Assembly (NCBI GenBank): GCA_001414345.1
Contig: LLCB01000108.1
Coordinates: forward strand, 62,001-126,000
Source of the DNA: Hymenoscyphus infarciens
Lineage: Eukaryota > Ascomycota > Leotiomycetes > Helotiales > Helotiaceae
Length of the DNA stretch: 64,000 nucleotides
Direction: 5' to 3'
Position 1 is the stretch's first letter, and every line of letters begins with the position of its first letter. Below, piece by piece: positions 12,435 through 22,950 of this stretch. The notes beneath the pieces are model-generated. The model had not been told where the DNA came from. It worked only from the letters and a program-made list of their open reading frames with translations, and did no database searches. Made by a program: the position numbers and the translations under genes.

Positions 12435-13020
12435 TCAGTCTTGTCCGTTGCTTCCACGTCCACAGAAATTGGCGTCCCTTTCTTGAAAGCCGTAGAAAAT
12501 ACTGCGATCTGGTACCGCGTCATCGCCTGCAGTATACTGGGTACACAAGGCTGTAATTTTGTTAGAAGCATCTTGCCGCTCGCTGGCATAACAGTTGTTG
12601 GTGCCGCCGGCATAGTTGCAGACATATACCACGACATTACCAGAGATGGCATACTTGTCGCGACCATTTTCAGATGAAGGGAGCGTGTTGCCATTTCCAC
12701 ACTGCGGGCCGATGTTACTATTGGCCCTATCCGTGTCAAGGTTGACGTTGGCGCAATAGATGCTGTTTGGCCCTGAAAAGTAATTACTTGAGACCCTATC
12801 GACAGATTTCTCTCCACATACCAGTGAGATCCTGGAAACTGCGTGAAAACTTGGCACTGCTCGGCTTGCTCACTAAGGGTGTAACATCGGGGCTGGTTGG
12901 AACATATTTTGCTTCTGTGAGATTTGTAAAGAAGGTGTGGATGTATTCTCCGGACTCACTGAGAACTACTTGGTAGACGCCGTTGCCGAAGTGCTCAGGA
13001 ACTGTCCTGCTGTAACTCGT
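12435..13020 (-). pseudogene. 5'-truncated gene for a Cys-containing, probably secreted protein, in a GC island
   Basis: Between two AT-rich blocks lies about 790 bp of normal composition (12230-13020). On the minus strand a frame enters at about 13020 (TVPEHFGNGVYQVV) and runs to 12822. It splices over a 49-nt intron (GTATGT...TTTCAG, 12773-12821), then continues 12772-12435 to a TGA. The second exon has GPNSIYCANVNLD, GPQCGNGN, VVVYVCNYAGGTNNCY and CTQYTAG, with five to six Cys, typical of small extracellular fungal proteins. The junction keeps frame, so the 3' half looks intact. The start codon and signal peptide are missing because homology ends where AT-rich DNA begins. The function is not recognised. 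I read it as a truncated gene spared from most RIP mutation; a start exon beyond the AT DNA is unlikely. Confidence 0.6.
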
Positions 13021-13968
13021 TAAGAAAGGTTTAGAATAATAAATAAATAAAAAACTTTCTAGTTCTTTTAACTCTTCTTAGAAAATAAAGTTACTTCTCT
13101 AAGATACTTTTAAATAATAGTTATATCTCTAGAGACTTATAATAAGATATAATCTTTATATTATTAAAGACACTTTTAAATTACTTTAGTACTTATAAAT
13201 TATAAGTAAAACTCTTATACTTCTACTAAGATAGAAAATTAACTTAGTATAAAATAATTACTCTCTTCTATCTCTTATCTTATAGCCTTACTTATTCATC
13301 TTAGAATCTGATCTATATATCTTATGATTATACTTGTCTATCTTATTATTATCTAGAAGTGTTTAAGTTATAAACAATAGTAACTGTACTAATACGCGAC
13401 GTACTTAGAAGTCGAGACTTCTATAGTAAAACTAGTACGTGTTCAACTCTAAGAGTACCCGGACTTTGAATTCTAGTTACGTAGGGCGGGACAAATAGAA
13501 GCTTAGGCTCTATAATCCAGATACGGAGGTTGGAATGAAGAATTCATAAGAAGTCATAAGAAGCTTTCAGAAAACCACAAGAAACCATAGGAAAATATGA
13601 GAACACAATGTGAAGCTATGAAGCGCTATGAAAGGTTATGAGAAGTAAATCACGATCCAAAAATGCAAAACTAATTTTTACATTCTTTATTCATTACTTT
13701 AAACATATTGTGTCTATGCTGTGCTTTGATACATCACGATTAGAAGGGAGAACCCTTCACCGCCCGCTAAAACGCTAGAAGTAAAAACAAAAGAGTAGAG
13801 TACAATTTACACAACCCCAGCAAAGAATGCAAACTCCAATCTTCATACTAGAAATGTATCCCATCCCCATTCAAAAATAAGGGTGCCCACCAACGCACGA
13901 ATCCACAGTCCACAAAAAACGCCTTGGTATCAGCCAAATTCTGATTGACAATGCTGTATGTCGTCCAC
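13021..13968. repeat. Second AT-rich RIP-type block and spacer
   Basis: From 13021 to about 13490 the DNA has the same CA/TG-poor, TA-rich composition as 10490-12230 and is probably the other side of the same degraded element. At about 13540-13650 there are irregular repeats around CATAAGAAG and CTATGAAG. From there to 13968 composition is normal and probably holds the 3' UTR of the ORF ending at 13969. No gene was seen. Confidence 0.6.
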
Positions 13969-16352
13969 TCAATGACCGGTGCCAAGCAAGAGCCTTCTAT
14001 TCTTCTTCACCAAAGCCTGAAACTTCTTCTCAAGGCTCTCCACTTCCTTTCGCGCAGCTTGCATCGCAGTCTCCGCCTCCGACAAACTAAGCAATGAAAC
14101 ATTTCCAAGTGGCCGTCCGCTATCACCATCTCTTCCGACCGCGAATCGAGCAGTCATTCCCTCCAAACCCGTCGCCAAAATTCCTTCTTGTGAACCACCG
14201 TCTCCGTGACTGCTGCTTGCGCGAGGGCCGGCAGGATCGTTGCCCCATGATGGGTAGCTGAGAGGGTCCGATGATCGAAGCATCTCCGCGTCGAGAGCAT
14301 TGGCATTGAGCGCCTTCTCCAATTGTGAGTTTGTCGAGAGGGATGGGAGGACGTATTGGTTGATATAGCTGAGGGCTTCGTCGCGTTGGATCTTGCTGAC
14401 GGGGTCGAGGGTAGAGCCGCTGCCCTTTGGTTGGGGGAAAAACGAAGGAGGACCATTGGGCACGGCGCGTCCTCCAATGAGGGTAAATCCGTTGCTGGCA
14501 TGGTGTTTGTTTGAGACGAATGCAGCAGGGCCGAATTCTTTTGCCAAACTTTCTTGAAGCTCGAGATATCGTTGTTCCTCAACGGGGGTTAGGTATCTGA
14601 CGTAGTCGCCGTTTGGTGTGAGCATTGTTGGATGTGGTGTTCCTTGGTTCTTGCGTACAGGTTGCCCTGCAAGGAGGGTTGCACGGTCTTCTGGCGTGAT
14701 GGTGAGCTTCTGTACGCCCGCTTGTTGGTCCATCTCGATGTTTGCTGCTACTTTGGTGTTGCTGGCAAGATTCTTTAGCAGAGCCAGGTTTTGAACGTCG
14801 GGGATATCGCCAGACTGCAGCAGAGATTGGAGAATCGTGGCTGGGGTGGAAAATGCTTGTGGCTTCTTCGATTCGGTGGCCATAGTTTCGGGTTTTTCCT
14901 CCAATTCAACGACGGCTTCAACGGATGGCACAGGAGGCGGCGGTGGTGCTGCTTGGGAGCGATGCTTGCCCTTGCCTTTGCTCTTTGGTGTTGGTCGGGA
15001 AACCTCAACCTCGGGCTCGACGGGCATATTTTTTTGGCTTGATTGAGTCCATGTGTCCTTTGACGAAGTCTCTTCAGTTATAGATTCATTACCCGGTCCG
15101 GGCGACGGTGGCCTGCTGGCAGCAGGCGTTGAGCCACCAGCAGCACTGTGTATGTGCTTTTCCTTCTGCTGCTTTCTCTTTCGACCCATAATTGGAGCAA
15201 TCTCCTCGGGTTCAACTTTGGAAGCAGCTAGAGCAGCGGCAGCTTCCATCTCGGACTTTTCCTTTTCCTTTTGGCGTTGCTTTTTCAGCTTGCTCTTGGT
15301 GGTCATTCTTACGGGTGCCGAGCCAACTTTAGATGGTGGAGGGGAACTCGCTCTCGAAAGTGAGGCAGATGTGACCGAAGCGTTATCTGAAATGGCTTCG
15401 CTAGTAGGGGTGCCAGGTCGCTCGTTTCTAGATATTGAAGCAAGGCTTGGTTGGCGAGAAGGAAAAACTGGCGGAAAGGTGGAGGTTACAGATGACGGAG
15501 TAGCACTGCCGGCGGTAGGTGTATCTGCCTTTGAAGGAACAAGTCGCAAGGTCTTTGGGGTGTTTCGAACCAAAGGTGACTGTGCCGAAAGAGCTGATGG
15601 GGTGCTTGGAGGCAAGGGAGGAAATGCTGAAGCTGCTGCTGAAGAGGAAGCCGACGAAGAGGCGACCGTGGACTTGCTTGGTGGTTCAAAGGGAGTGGTG
15701 GTCGTCTTGAGCGCTGGCTTTGAGGGAACAGAAATATTGAGAATTCCCGGCGGAGGGCGTTTCTCGCTTTTGGGAGCAGTTGGCGTTGCCACAACTGCCG
15801 ATGCAGGAGTTGGTGTAGCAGGGGCAGTCTTCTTACTGCTAGCTGCTGGTGTCTTGGGGGGTTTGCTGGGCGTGACAGGAGGGGCCTTGACTCTTCCTGA
15901 GTCCAAAGCAGGAAAGTCTTCCGATTGAAGTGGTTTTGATGATTGTGATACAATAGTCTTCGATAGTCCAGTAGTTGTAGCAAGGGCTTTAACATCTTGC
16001 TTCGCAAGGGCAGACGATGTTTCTGCGACAGGTTTTGGAGTTACCTCCGGTAGTGATACATTAGATAGGGGAGTTGCGGTCCTTGGGATAAAGGAGGAAC
16101 TTCTCGAAGGCGTGAAGGGTGCCGATGTAGGAACAATTCTAGAGGGAGGCTTAATTGGAGCTTCCTGTACAGAAGGTGGAGGGTGGGCATGAGGCAGCTC
16201 AAATCCAGGAGGGACAGTTGGCGTTGAAGATCGTGAACCCCCAACTTCGTACTGATCTGTAAGGCGAGGTACAAAATCATCAATCGTACTGTCTGCCACG
16301 AGAGCATCAACAGACAGCGTTGCTTCATCCAAAGAAGGAAGTCCCTGGTCAT
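13969..16352 (-). CDS. Long low-complexity protein: C-terminal part of NOT4 or a separate gene
   Basis: An open frame of about 794 codons ends with TGA at 13969. It has no in-frame ATG at its 5' end. A good acceptor at 16353 (branch TGCTAAT, then ATGCAG) shows that it is a 3' exon needing one preceding base. The protein starts DDQGLPSLDEATLSVDALV and has Pro/Ser/Ala-rich disorder, an EDFPAL motif, Lys-rich KSKLKKQRQKEKEK, and ordered blocks LTITPEDRATLLAGQPVRK, YLTPVEEQRYLELQ and SYINQYVLPSL. It ends in a coiled coil with KKNRRLLLG. My recollection is that fungal Not4 proteins can be about 1,500-1,600 aa, so this could be the Not4 C-terminus, but no frame-keeping junction to the NOT4 stop region was found. 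A tentative separate model uses exons 16716-16748 (start MDAWDALASFA) and 16589-16640; the phases fit, but its first donor is weak. Confidence 0.6.
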
Positions 16353-16892
16353 CTGCATGATCATCATTAGCAAATGATCCTCAAGAGAGAAGACAATTGG
16401 ATTGGCGTAGTAGAAGAAACAGCAAAGAAAAAAAAGGAAACAAAAGAATCCACTGGCTAGGTACAAGATATCACTTCACAGGCCCATCATCGTCTTCGAA
16501 CTAGAGGCTACTACTGATGGCACAGATATGTAAGAATGCTATATTGACCAGCCACAGTTTGGCGTAGGGTCGGGGACTTTTAACGTACATGAGAGCGGTC
16601 CCGGACGAAGACGATGATGGGTTTCCGATGTGACCTTTCCCTGCTAGAATGTTGACGCTCCCGAGAAAATCAAGAGATATTAAGAAGCAACAATGAGATC
16701 CCCTCATTTTCCAACCGCAAATGACGCCAGTGCATCCCAAGCATCCATTTTGGAGCTCTCCCATGCTCGCTAAAACAAATGCTGACCAGCAAGATGCAAC
16801 GCCTCGACAAGCTCCCAAAAACGCCCCACGAAAGTAAAGAGGAAGAATATCTACAATAGCACACGCAGTCCTGTATAATGCCTCGCCCAATT
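16353..16892 (-). other. Unresolved exon/intron region between the long ORF and the NOT4 ORF
   Basis: On the minus strand this 540-bp stretch contains good splice signals: a GTACGT donor at 16588, acceptors CTAGCAG near 16641 and ATGCAG at 16353, and several short open segments. It therefore probably holds small exons of the gene ending at 13969. Whether it links to NOT4 or starts a new gene cannot be settled by eye. Confidence 0.4.
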
Positions 16893-19493
16893 TTACCACC
16901 GAGCGAATCCTGCGCCGCCGCCATACATCATGGGATTGTACCCACCTTGAGCCTGACCACCAAACAGTCCCTGTCCGACTCCGGCATTGCTCTGTTGCTG
17001 GTGCTGAATTCTCGCTTGCAAGATACTTGGGTCTGCAAGATCGACTAAGCCACCTCCCCCAGAAGAGGAAGTGTTAGCATGCCTGTGCTTCTTTCCCTTC
17101 TTTTTCTGCTTTTGACTGAAGTCATGGAATGCTCCAGTCGAAGGACCATAGAGCGATGCCAGGAGACCCGAAGCAGGAGCTGGAGTGGAAGAGGCAGATG
17201 GGTACTGTTGAAGAAAAGAAGGAAACATGAACTCACGCTTGCCTGCATCATGTGATGGACCACCTCCCACATTACCACGTCCTCGAATCATATCCCTAAG
17301 CATATCGTTGTTGTTTTCCTTTGAACCAAAACTTGAGCCTGCCATAGATCCACCGAAAGAATGTCCCTGTCCGAACATGCCACCAATAGGAGGAGTCCCA
17401 GTCGACTTGAGACCTGGAGGTGGTCCTTGGATGGAAGAGCCATAGAATTGGTTGCCACCTTGCGCGTGATTAGAAGGCATCATAGAGGATTGTTGAGCCA
17501 TAAGCTTTGGGTTTGCCGATGGTTTGATCGATGATGATGTTGATCCGGCCTCATTTGCAAAACTGTACCTAGAGGATTGTCTATTGTGACCTTGTTGTTG
17601 GAATAGCCCGGCCCCTTGGTTGACTGGTCCTGAGATGCCTGGCGAATACTGCTCCATGAAGTTGGATGATTGGCCGTTCAATAAAAGCAACTGCTGCTGC
17701 TGTTGGGGTGTCAAGGAGCGGCCATTGATGGAGTTCAAGTTGGTTAGGTTGCTGAGATTGCGACTGAAGTTGCTAATAATTGGTCCAACTGCGCCATTGC
17801 TTGTTCTTTGAATAGGTAGTTGTGAGCTAGGTCGTCGTTGGAAATCTCGAGGAAGGTCCCGACCGCTATCCCGATCCTCTGGCTCACCACCTAGTTGCAA
17901 ACTCCCGCTTTCTGGTTCCTCTTCTTCGACAGGCTCAGGGACCAACCTCAAATCCTCCTGCGATTCCTGCTCCATGCGAAGTCGGGCCTCTTCTTCTTGC
18001 TGTTTTCTAAGTCTTCTTTTTTCACCACCGTGATCGTCGAACATTGGTGGAAAAGAACTGCTTTCCTCAGCTCCATTAGGGCGTGGACACGAGAGCTGGA
18101 ATGTGTTGATGGTTTTTAAGAGGGAAACTAAGATTTCGTTGCGTGGTGGGCGAGATGGTTCTGCTGGAGAGACAACATCTGGACTTGGTGGTGCAGGACT
18201 GGCAACTTCAGGCTCCGGCTCAGGTTCAGCTTGGACAGGCGCAGCAGGTTCCTCGATGACCTCTGCTGTGACAGGCATTGCTTGCGAGACTGCTGGGCTT
18301 GATGCTGCGCCGCTAGTCGCATGACTTCCTCTACGGCTCCGTTGGGGAAGACCTCGGTTTGCCCAGTTGGCGGAAGAGGGAAGTGCAGTACCGTCGCCGC
18401 TATCTGACCCGTCTTTGCTTGACTCTCGAGCCATAGGCTGTGATGCTGCCGCCACGGGTTGAGCATGTTGTAAGGGTGCTTGCATTTGTGAGGCTTGTCG
18501 TGCCGAAGATCCAGATCCTGATGCCATAGCGGGTAAGGGTCGCTGCGTATTGACACTGTTTAGTGTAGACAAATCTTGCCTCGAATAGCTACTTTCGGCT
18601 TCGCCATCTTCATGGAGGAACATGCACTGTTTGTTTGAACATGCCTCGCCCCGCAGGAATGCAGAGCAATATTTTGTGGTACCATGTTGTGCTCGTAGGG
18701 TTCGCTCACCATTTGGTGTGCCATTTACGCAGTCGATACATTTCTGGGCATCTTCTTTTCGGTGGAAGGTAACATAAACGCCGATTCCCTGTGACGTGTT
18801 GACTGGCTCGCCGTTCTTGGTTTTGCTCACGACAATCTTGTCAATGGGTCCATATTGTCCGAAGTAATCGTCTCCTCGGAGTGTTCGTAGCATTTCAGCT
18901 TCCCGTACGCCCGGGCTTAGACCAACAACGTAGACGAGATTTTTCTGAACCACGCGTAGACCTGCTAGGTGCTTTCGGTTTAGGTTCTCGACTTCTTTCT
19001 TTTGCAGCTCCTTCTGCCGCTGTTCTGCCTTCTTCTTGGCATTCTTCTGCGCATTCGCTCGAAATTGTGCTTGCCTATCATGGGATGAGCTATATGTTTT
19101 AAAGGGGGAAGAGAATGAATGGCTTACTCTTCGGGTGACACAACCTTCCATACTATTGTCTCCTCCTTGTACGGTCTTCGGCATGCGGGGCAGAGACTAT
19201 TCAAATTATTCCGAATATTGTTGAAACAAAACTGGCAGACCTGTGGCAAACGGCATGTTAGCGATCATCAACGATGGGCGGAGGCATATACTCGTGTGTT
19301 GACTTACTTGGTAGCCGCAGGGACAGGGTCGAAAATTCTTGTCCGAGAGGTCGAACTCTTCCACGCAAAGGGGGCTAAAGTGCACGTTAGCAACCTGCTC
19401 CCTACATGCCAGCTTGCCAGAGCAACAGCGGAAAGCCAAGGCAACTCACCAGCATTCCTCTTCATCATCGATAAAGCTATCTTGGGGTGCCAT
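16893..19493 (-). CDS. NOT4: CCR4-NOT E3 ubiquitin ligase Not4 (RING, RRM, C3H1 zinc finger)
   Basis: Four exons (19450-19493, 19308-19374, 19128-19240, 16893-19074) give 801 aa to a TAA at 16893. Exons 1-3 encode the C4C4 RING: CCPLC at residues 14-18, CPCGYQ at 32-37, VCQFC at 38-42 and CPACRRPY at 54-61. This is followed by a Lys/Glu/Gln-rich coiled coil (about 80-112), an RRM (about 119-205, with LVYVVGL and GIGVYVTF), and a C3H1 finger (C211, C220, C225, H229). The rest is Ser/Gln/Gly-rich. Not4 is the ubiquitin ligase of CCR4-NOT, acting on stalled ribosomes and nascent chains. The RING, coiled coil and RRM order is diagnostic. The protein may be longer if the ORF at 13969-16352 belongs to it. 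Confidence 0.93.
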
Positions 19494-20024
19494 CGTGCTT
19501 ATTGGTTGTGCTCGCGACGGGGGGAGATATTCGATGCTGATGTTGATGGCAAAAAAGGTGGTGAAGGGCGCAGGAGGTCCTGGTCGGAGGCGCGTCGAAA
19601 GGATGTAGCCGAAGCCGGCAGATGAGAGGCCGAGAAGAAAAGATTATTAAAGGTGCGATGTGCGTCTTCTGATAGTTCTGGTTGTGGTTGTAGAATAACC
19701 GGAGGGAGATGATGGTGCTTCGGCTTGGAATGAGGGTTGAGCAAGCAGTTGCGAAGACTTGAGAAGGGAAGGAAATGTCCGGCGATGTGATGCCTGAGGC
19801 TTGGGAATTCTGCCTACCTAACGCGTTAGAGTTTAGCACCGAGCTAAGGACCCCGGGCCAATCAACGGGTAGGAGACAGCGATCAGTCAGCATTGAAGAT
19901 GTCGGCACGGAAGTTGGGTTGGGAGCGCAGGTGAAGGTCGCAGAGCCTCAACTCAGATTCAAGTGCACATTGCAAGTCTCGATACTGCAATTGCAATTGG
20001 CGCCACCACAACAGACCCTCCGCC
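19494..20024. promoter_or_regulatory. Divergent promoter region between NOT4 and the complex I gene
   Basis: The start codons of NOT4 (minus, 19493) and the 30 kDa complex I subunit (plus, 20025) are 531 bp apart and point away from each other, so both promoters lie here. The side next to NOT4 is pyrimidine/purine biased. No clear TATA box was seen. Confidence 0.6.
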
Positions 20025-21007
20025 ATGGCAATGAGGGTGTCGAACCGCCGGGCGCTGGCCTCCGCATTGAATTCCACCAAAACCTCCCTAACCCGTCGCA
20101 ATGAAGCTATTCGCTGCTTCACCTCCTCCAAGGCCTCCCGCGTCGTTGTCTCTCAGGATACCCCCAATATGCGACTCGCCCAGAGAGATCCAGATCTTGC
20201 GGGAGGACTCCGTGTACCCCCAGTCAACCCCGCCGACAAGTATGCCGCAAAGGCAGACGATATGCACAAGTATGGACAATGGCTCATGGGCTGTCTGCCA
20301 AAATACATCCAGCAGTTCTCTGTGTGGAAGGATGAGCTGGTCATATACATTGCCCCCTCCGGCGTCATCCCCGTCTTTACATTCTTGAAGTGTAAGGAAC
20401 CATCTTGCCATACCAACATTACATAGAGAGTTAACGAGTAGTAGACAACACCGCTGCCGAGTTCACCCAAATCTCTGATATCACCGCCGTCGACTTCCCC
20501 ACCCGAGACCAGCGATTCGAGGTCGTCTACAACATGTTGAGTGTTCGTCACAACTCCCGAATTCGTGTCAAGACATACGCCGACGAAGCATCACCCGTGC
20601 CAAGTCTATGCAGCTTATACGATGGAGCCAATTGGTACGAGAGAGAGGTTTATGATCTGTTTGGTGTTTTCTTCGTTGGCCACCCAGATTTGCGACGTAT
20701 CATGACCGACTATGGTTTCGATGGACATCCGTTACGGAAGGACTTCCCCTTGACGGGATACACTGAGATTAGATATGACGAGGAGAAGAAGCGTATTGTT
20801 GTGGAGCCATTGGAGTTGACCCAGGCATTCCGTAACTTTGAAGGTGGAAGTGCTGCTTGGGAGGTGCGTATTTGCTGTCCCAATGACCATAATTTCAGAG
20901 CTGACAATAGTACATAGCAAGTTGGAGCTGGTGTGGATAGAAAACCTGATACATTCAAGCTACCTACGCCAAAGCCAGAAGAAAAGAAAGAAGACCCAAA
21001 GAAATAG
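20025..21007 (+). CDS. NADH:ubiquinone oxidoreductase 30 kDa subunit (NDUFS3/Nuo30 type)
   Basis: Three exons (20025-20391, 20445-20863, 20918-21007) with 53- and 54-nt introns give 291 aa. The N-terminus is rich in Arg, Ser, Thr and Ala with almost no acidic residues, fitting a mitochondrial presequence of about 35-45 residues. The first junction restores [12 protein letters not shown]. The family signature follows: [20 protein letters not shown], then [14 protein letters not shown] and [21 protein letters not shown], which is the complex I 30 kDa subunit pattern. The subunit sits in the peripheral arm near the quinone-binding Q module. The C-terminus is Lys/Pro/Glu-rich, as in other fungal versions. 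The length matches the family. Confidence 0.95.
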
Positions 21008-22580
21008 ATTCGAGAGTGCCTTTGTACATAAATACTGTCATCATATAAGTGGTTGCGTGCGTGCGAGATCCCAGCTTCATTTCACCGTGTGCTTCGTTGT
21101 TTTCTCTGATTTATTCCTTGCCCCGTCTTGCCCAGATCATCCCATCTACATTTGAATAGCAGAAGTATACAAGTTGGTCTAGGATAACCAAATCAATCGT
21201 TCAGATAAAGAAGCTTGGGATAATCGAGAATTATCTTTTTAATTACTTTCAAATAACTCAATTATCCTAGATATTTGGTACACCACCTTTTATGGTTATT
21301 GTTCGGACGAACCATGGCATCAATCATTTCGTTGCCGCTGGGAATGTCCAATTTTCAGGAATTTTTGCTGTAATGTATGGATCATGAATATTTCTTGCGG
21401 GTTATGAACTCTTTTTTATTTTGCTTGCCGCAATCTGACATTAAAGAAAATTGCTGTTGAGTTTTGAGAGGTGTGGTTAACATTTCGGCGGATGGGGGGA
21501 AAGGGTGGGTGGTGAGTTAGTTCTCTGCTTATACTCCAGCGATATTGTTCTTACGGGATGATGGGAGGTGAGCACATTCCATCTCATCATTTTGCACAGC
21601 CGTCCCATAACCTAGTGTAGCCGTCCTATCATCTCATATGCTCGTTTTATCATCCCGTATGCTCGCCTCGATCTAAAATTCCATCGTCTCCCTCTCTCAT
21701 AAATCCTAACCATGTTGGCCAAAAAGTTCGAGCGATAAAGGCAGTAGGAAATCATTTCCTTCCTTTCATTTCTACAGCACTGTATCGAGTCAATGCTTCT
21801 CTGTTGTGCCATCGGTAGAGCTAGTAGACAATCCCCTTCGATCATCGCTCTCAATTTCAGAAAACAGCAAGGTCTAGCGAATTAATCCTGCTTGCCTGTT
21901 CAAGGAGATCCAGCTCATCAATACGTACAATCATTCTATTATCTCGAATACTTGTCCCATTTTTCAACGGTAAACTTCCTTTAATTTCCTCCTACGCATA
22001 TTGAATAATAAAACAGAACGAAAATATTGTTGGAATTCGAGTATTCTCCTTCTCTCTATAGCACTGTATTTACTTTCAAGTTCTCTGACGTCCGGTCGAT
22101 GGAGCTGGTAAAAGTCCGCTTCATCGTCGCTCATCCCTTCCTACGCACTAAAGCAACCTAGTCTCCAGGCTTGAGAATAGCTTCCTTATTTGACTCACAC
22201 TTTCTTTCTAGGCCTTCTGAGGTATTTCTGACGTTGGAATAAAATCAATTTCCCCGATTGTACTCTCATTTCCCGATCTCAACAACATTGTGCTATTTCT
22301 GACAGAAGAAATGGTCAACGAGCAATACTTTCGTTCTTAGTCTTCTTGCTAATTTAGTATCTTCAAGAGGATTTTAAAAGGGAAGACATCCCCCCCCTTT
22401 TTTCAACTCCTTTCTTCCCCAACGAACGCACAAATATCGACTACGCACTCGTTTACAACGCATTCGTCTTCGACTATCACAACACCTTCGTTTCCAACAA
22501 AACACAACCAATAACAACGGCAACCGCCCACTTTTTACACACCAACACACACGACACACTATTTTACACCAACCGCAAAC
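21008..22580. other. Intergenic region before the first orphan gene
   Basis: About 1.6 kb without a convincing gene. Around 21620-21665 there are short imperfect repeats of the type CGTYYTATCATCYCGTATGCTCG. The 13-mer CGTCCTATCATCT at 21622-21634 also occurs at 49741-49753, ahead of another orphan gene. From 22380 to 22580 the plus strand is CA-rich and T-rich, as in many fungal leaders, ending with an A-rich context at the ATG. Confidence 0.4.
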
Positions 22581-22946
22581 ATGGCAGCCTTAAGCTCCAT
22601 CGGTTCTCTCTCCGAGACCATCCACCAAAACTCTCTCGCCGACCCAGACGAGGAGTCCTACCTCTCCATGCTCCGGGACACAGTAGAGACCAAAATCTGC
22701 TACCTCCGGGAGACATGTGACCCCTTCGTCTTCGAAGAGAAAGTCGACGCCGAAATGCAACGCATCATGGCTAACCAACTTGACGAGAAGACCGAAATTG
22801 GTTTCCTTAAATGGCTCGAGGGCTTGAATAAGGAAATCAAGGTCATCAAGGTCATTGCAAAGGAGTTCCGTCTTCGTTCCAAGTTGGGTTTCAAGAAAGG
22901 CAACAAGGGCTTCAAGAAGATGGATGACAAGGTGGTAAAGAATTAA
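22581..22946 (+). CDS. Small orphan protein, helical and charged, function unknown
   Basis: A single exon of 121 codons starts with ATG at 22581 in a good context (AAAC before ATG) and ends with TAA at 22944-22946. The protein is rich in Glu, Lys, Met and Leu. It has an N-terminal MAALSSIGSLSETIH, a central acidic, probably helical region (DPFVFEEKVDAEMQRIM) and a basic C-terminus (KLGFKKGNKGFKKMD). No signal peptide, membrane segment or domain was recognised. Four bases after the stop an intron-like segment begins (GTGAGT at 22951), so the transcript may have introns in its 3' UTR. It lies at the edge of repeat-rich DNA, typical of lineage-specific fungal genes. Confidence 0.5.
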   Translation: MAALSSIGSLSETIHQNSLADPDEESYLSMLRDTVETKICYLRETCDPFVFEEKVDAEMQRIMANQLDEKTEIGFLKWLEGLNKEIKVIKVIAKEFRLRSKLGFKKGNKGFKKMDDKVVKN

Positions 22947-22950
22947 GTTT

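Noticed and set aside
12320..12817. 165-codon minus-strand ORF overlapping the truncated secreted-type gene
   Set aside because: It lies in a different frame from the exon pair with conserved Cys pattern and splice junction, and its sequence is Met/Thr/Ser-biased.
15053..15928. 291-codon plus-strand ORF
   Set aside because: It is the antisense shadow of the low-complexity minus-strand ORF; its Gly/Ala/Ser-rich text mirrors Pro/Ser/Thr codons.
19883..20131. 82-codon minus-strand ORF with a good-looking helical sequence
   Set aside because: It overlaps the start of the complex I 30 kDa gene on the other strand and the divergent promoter; no family was recognised.
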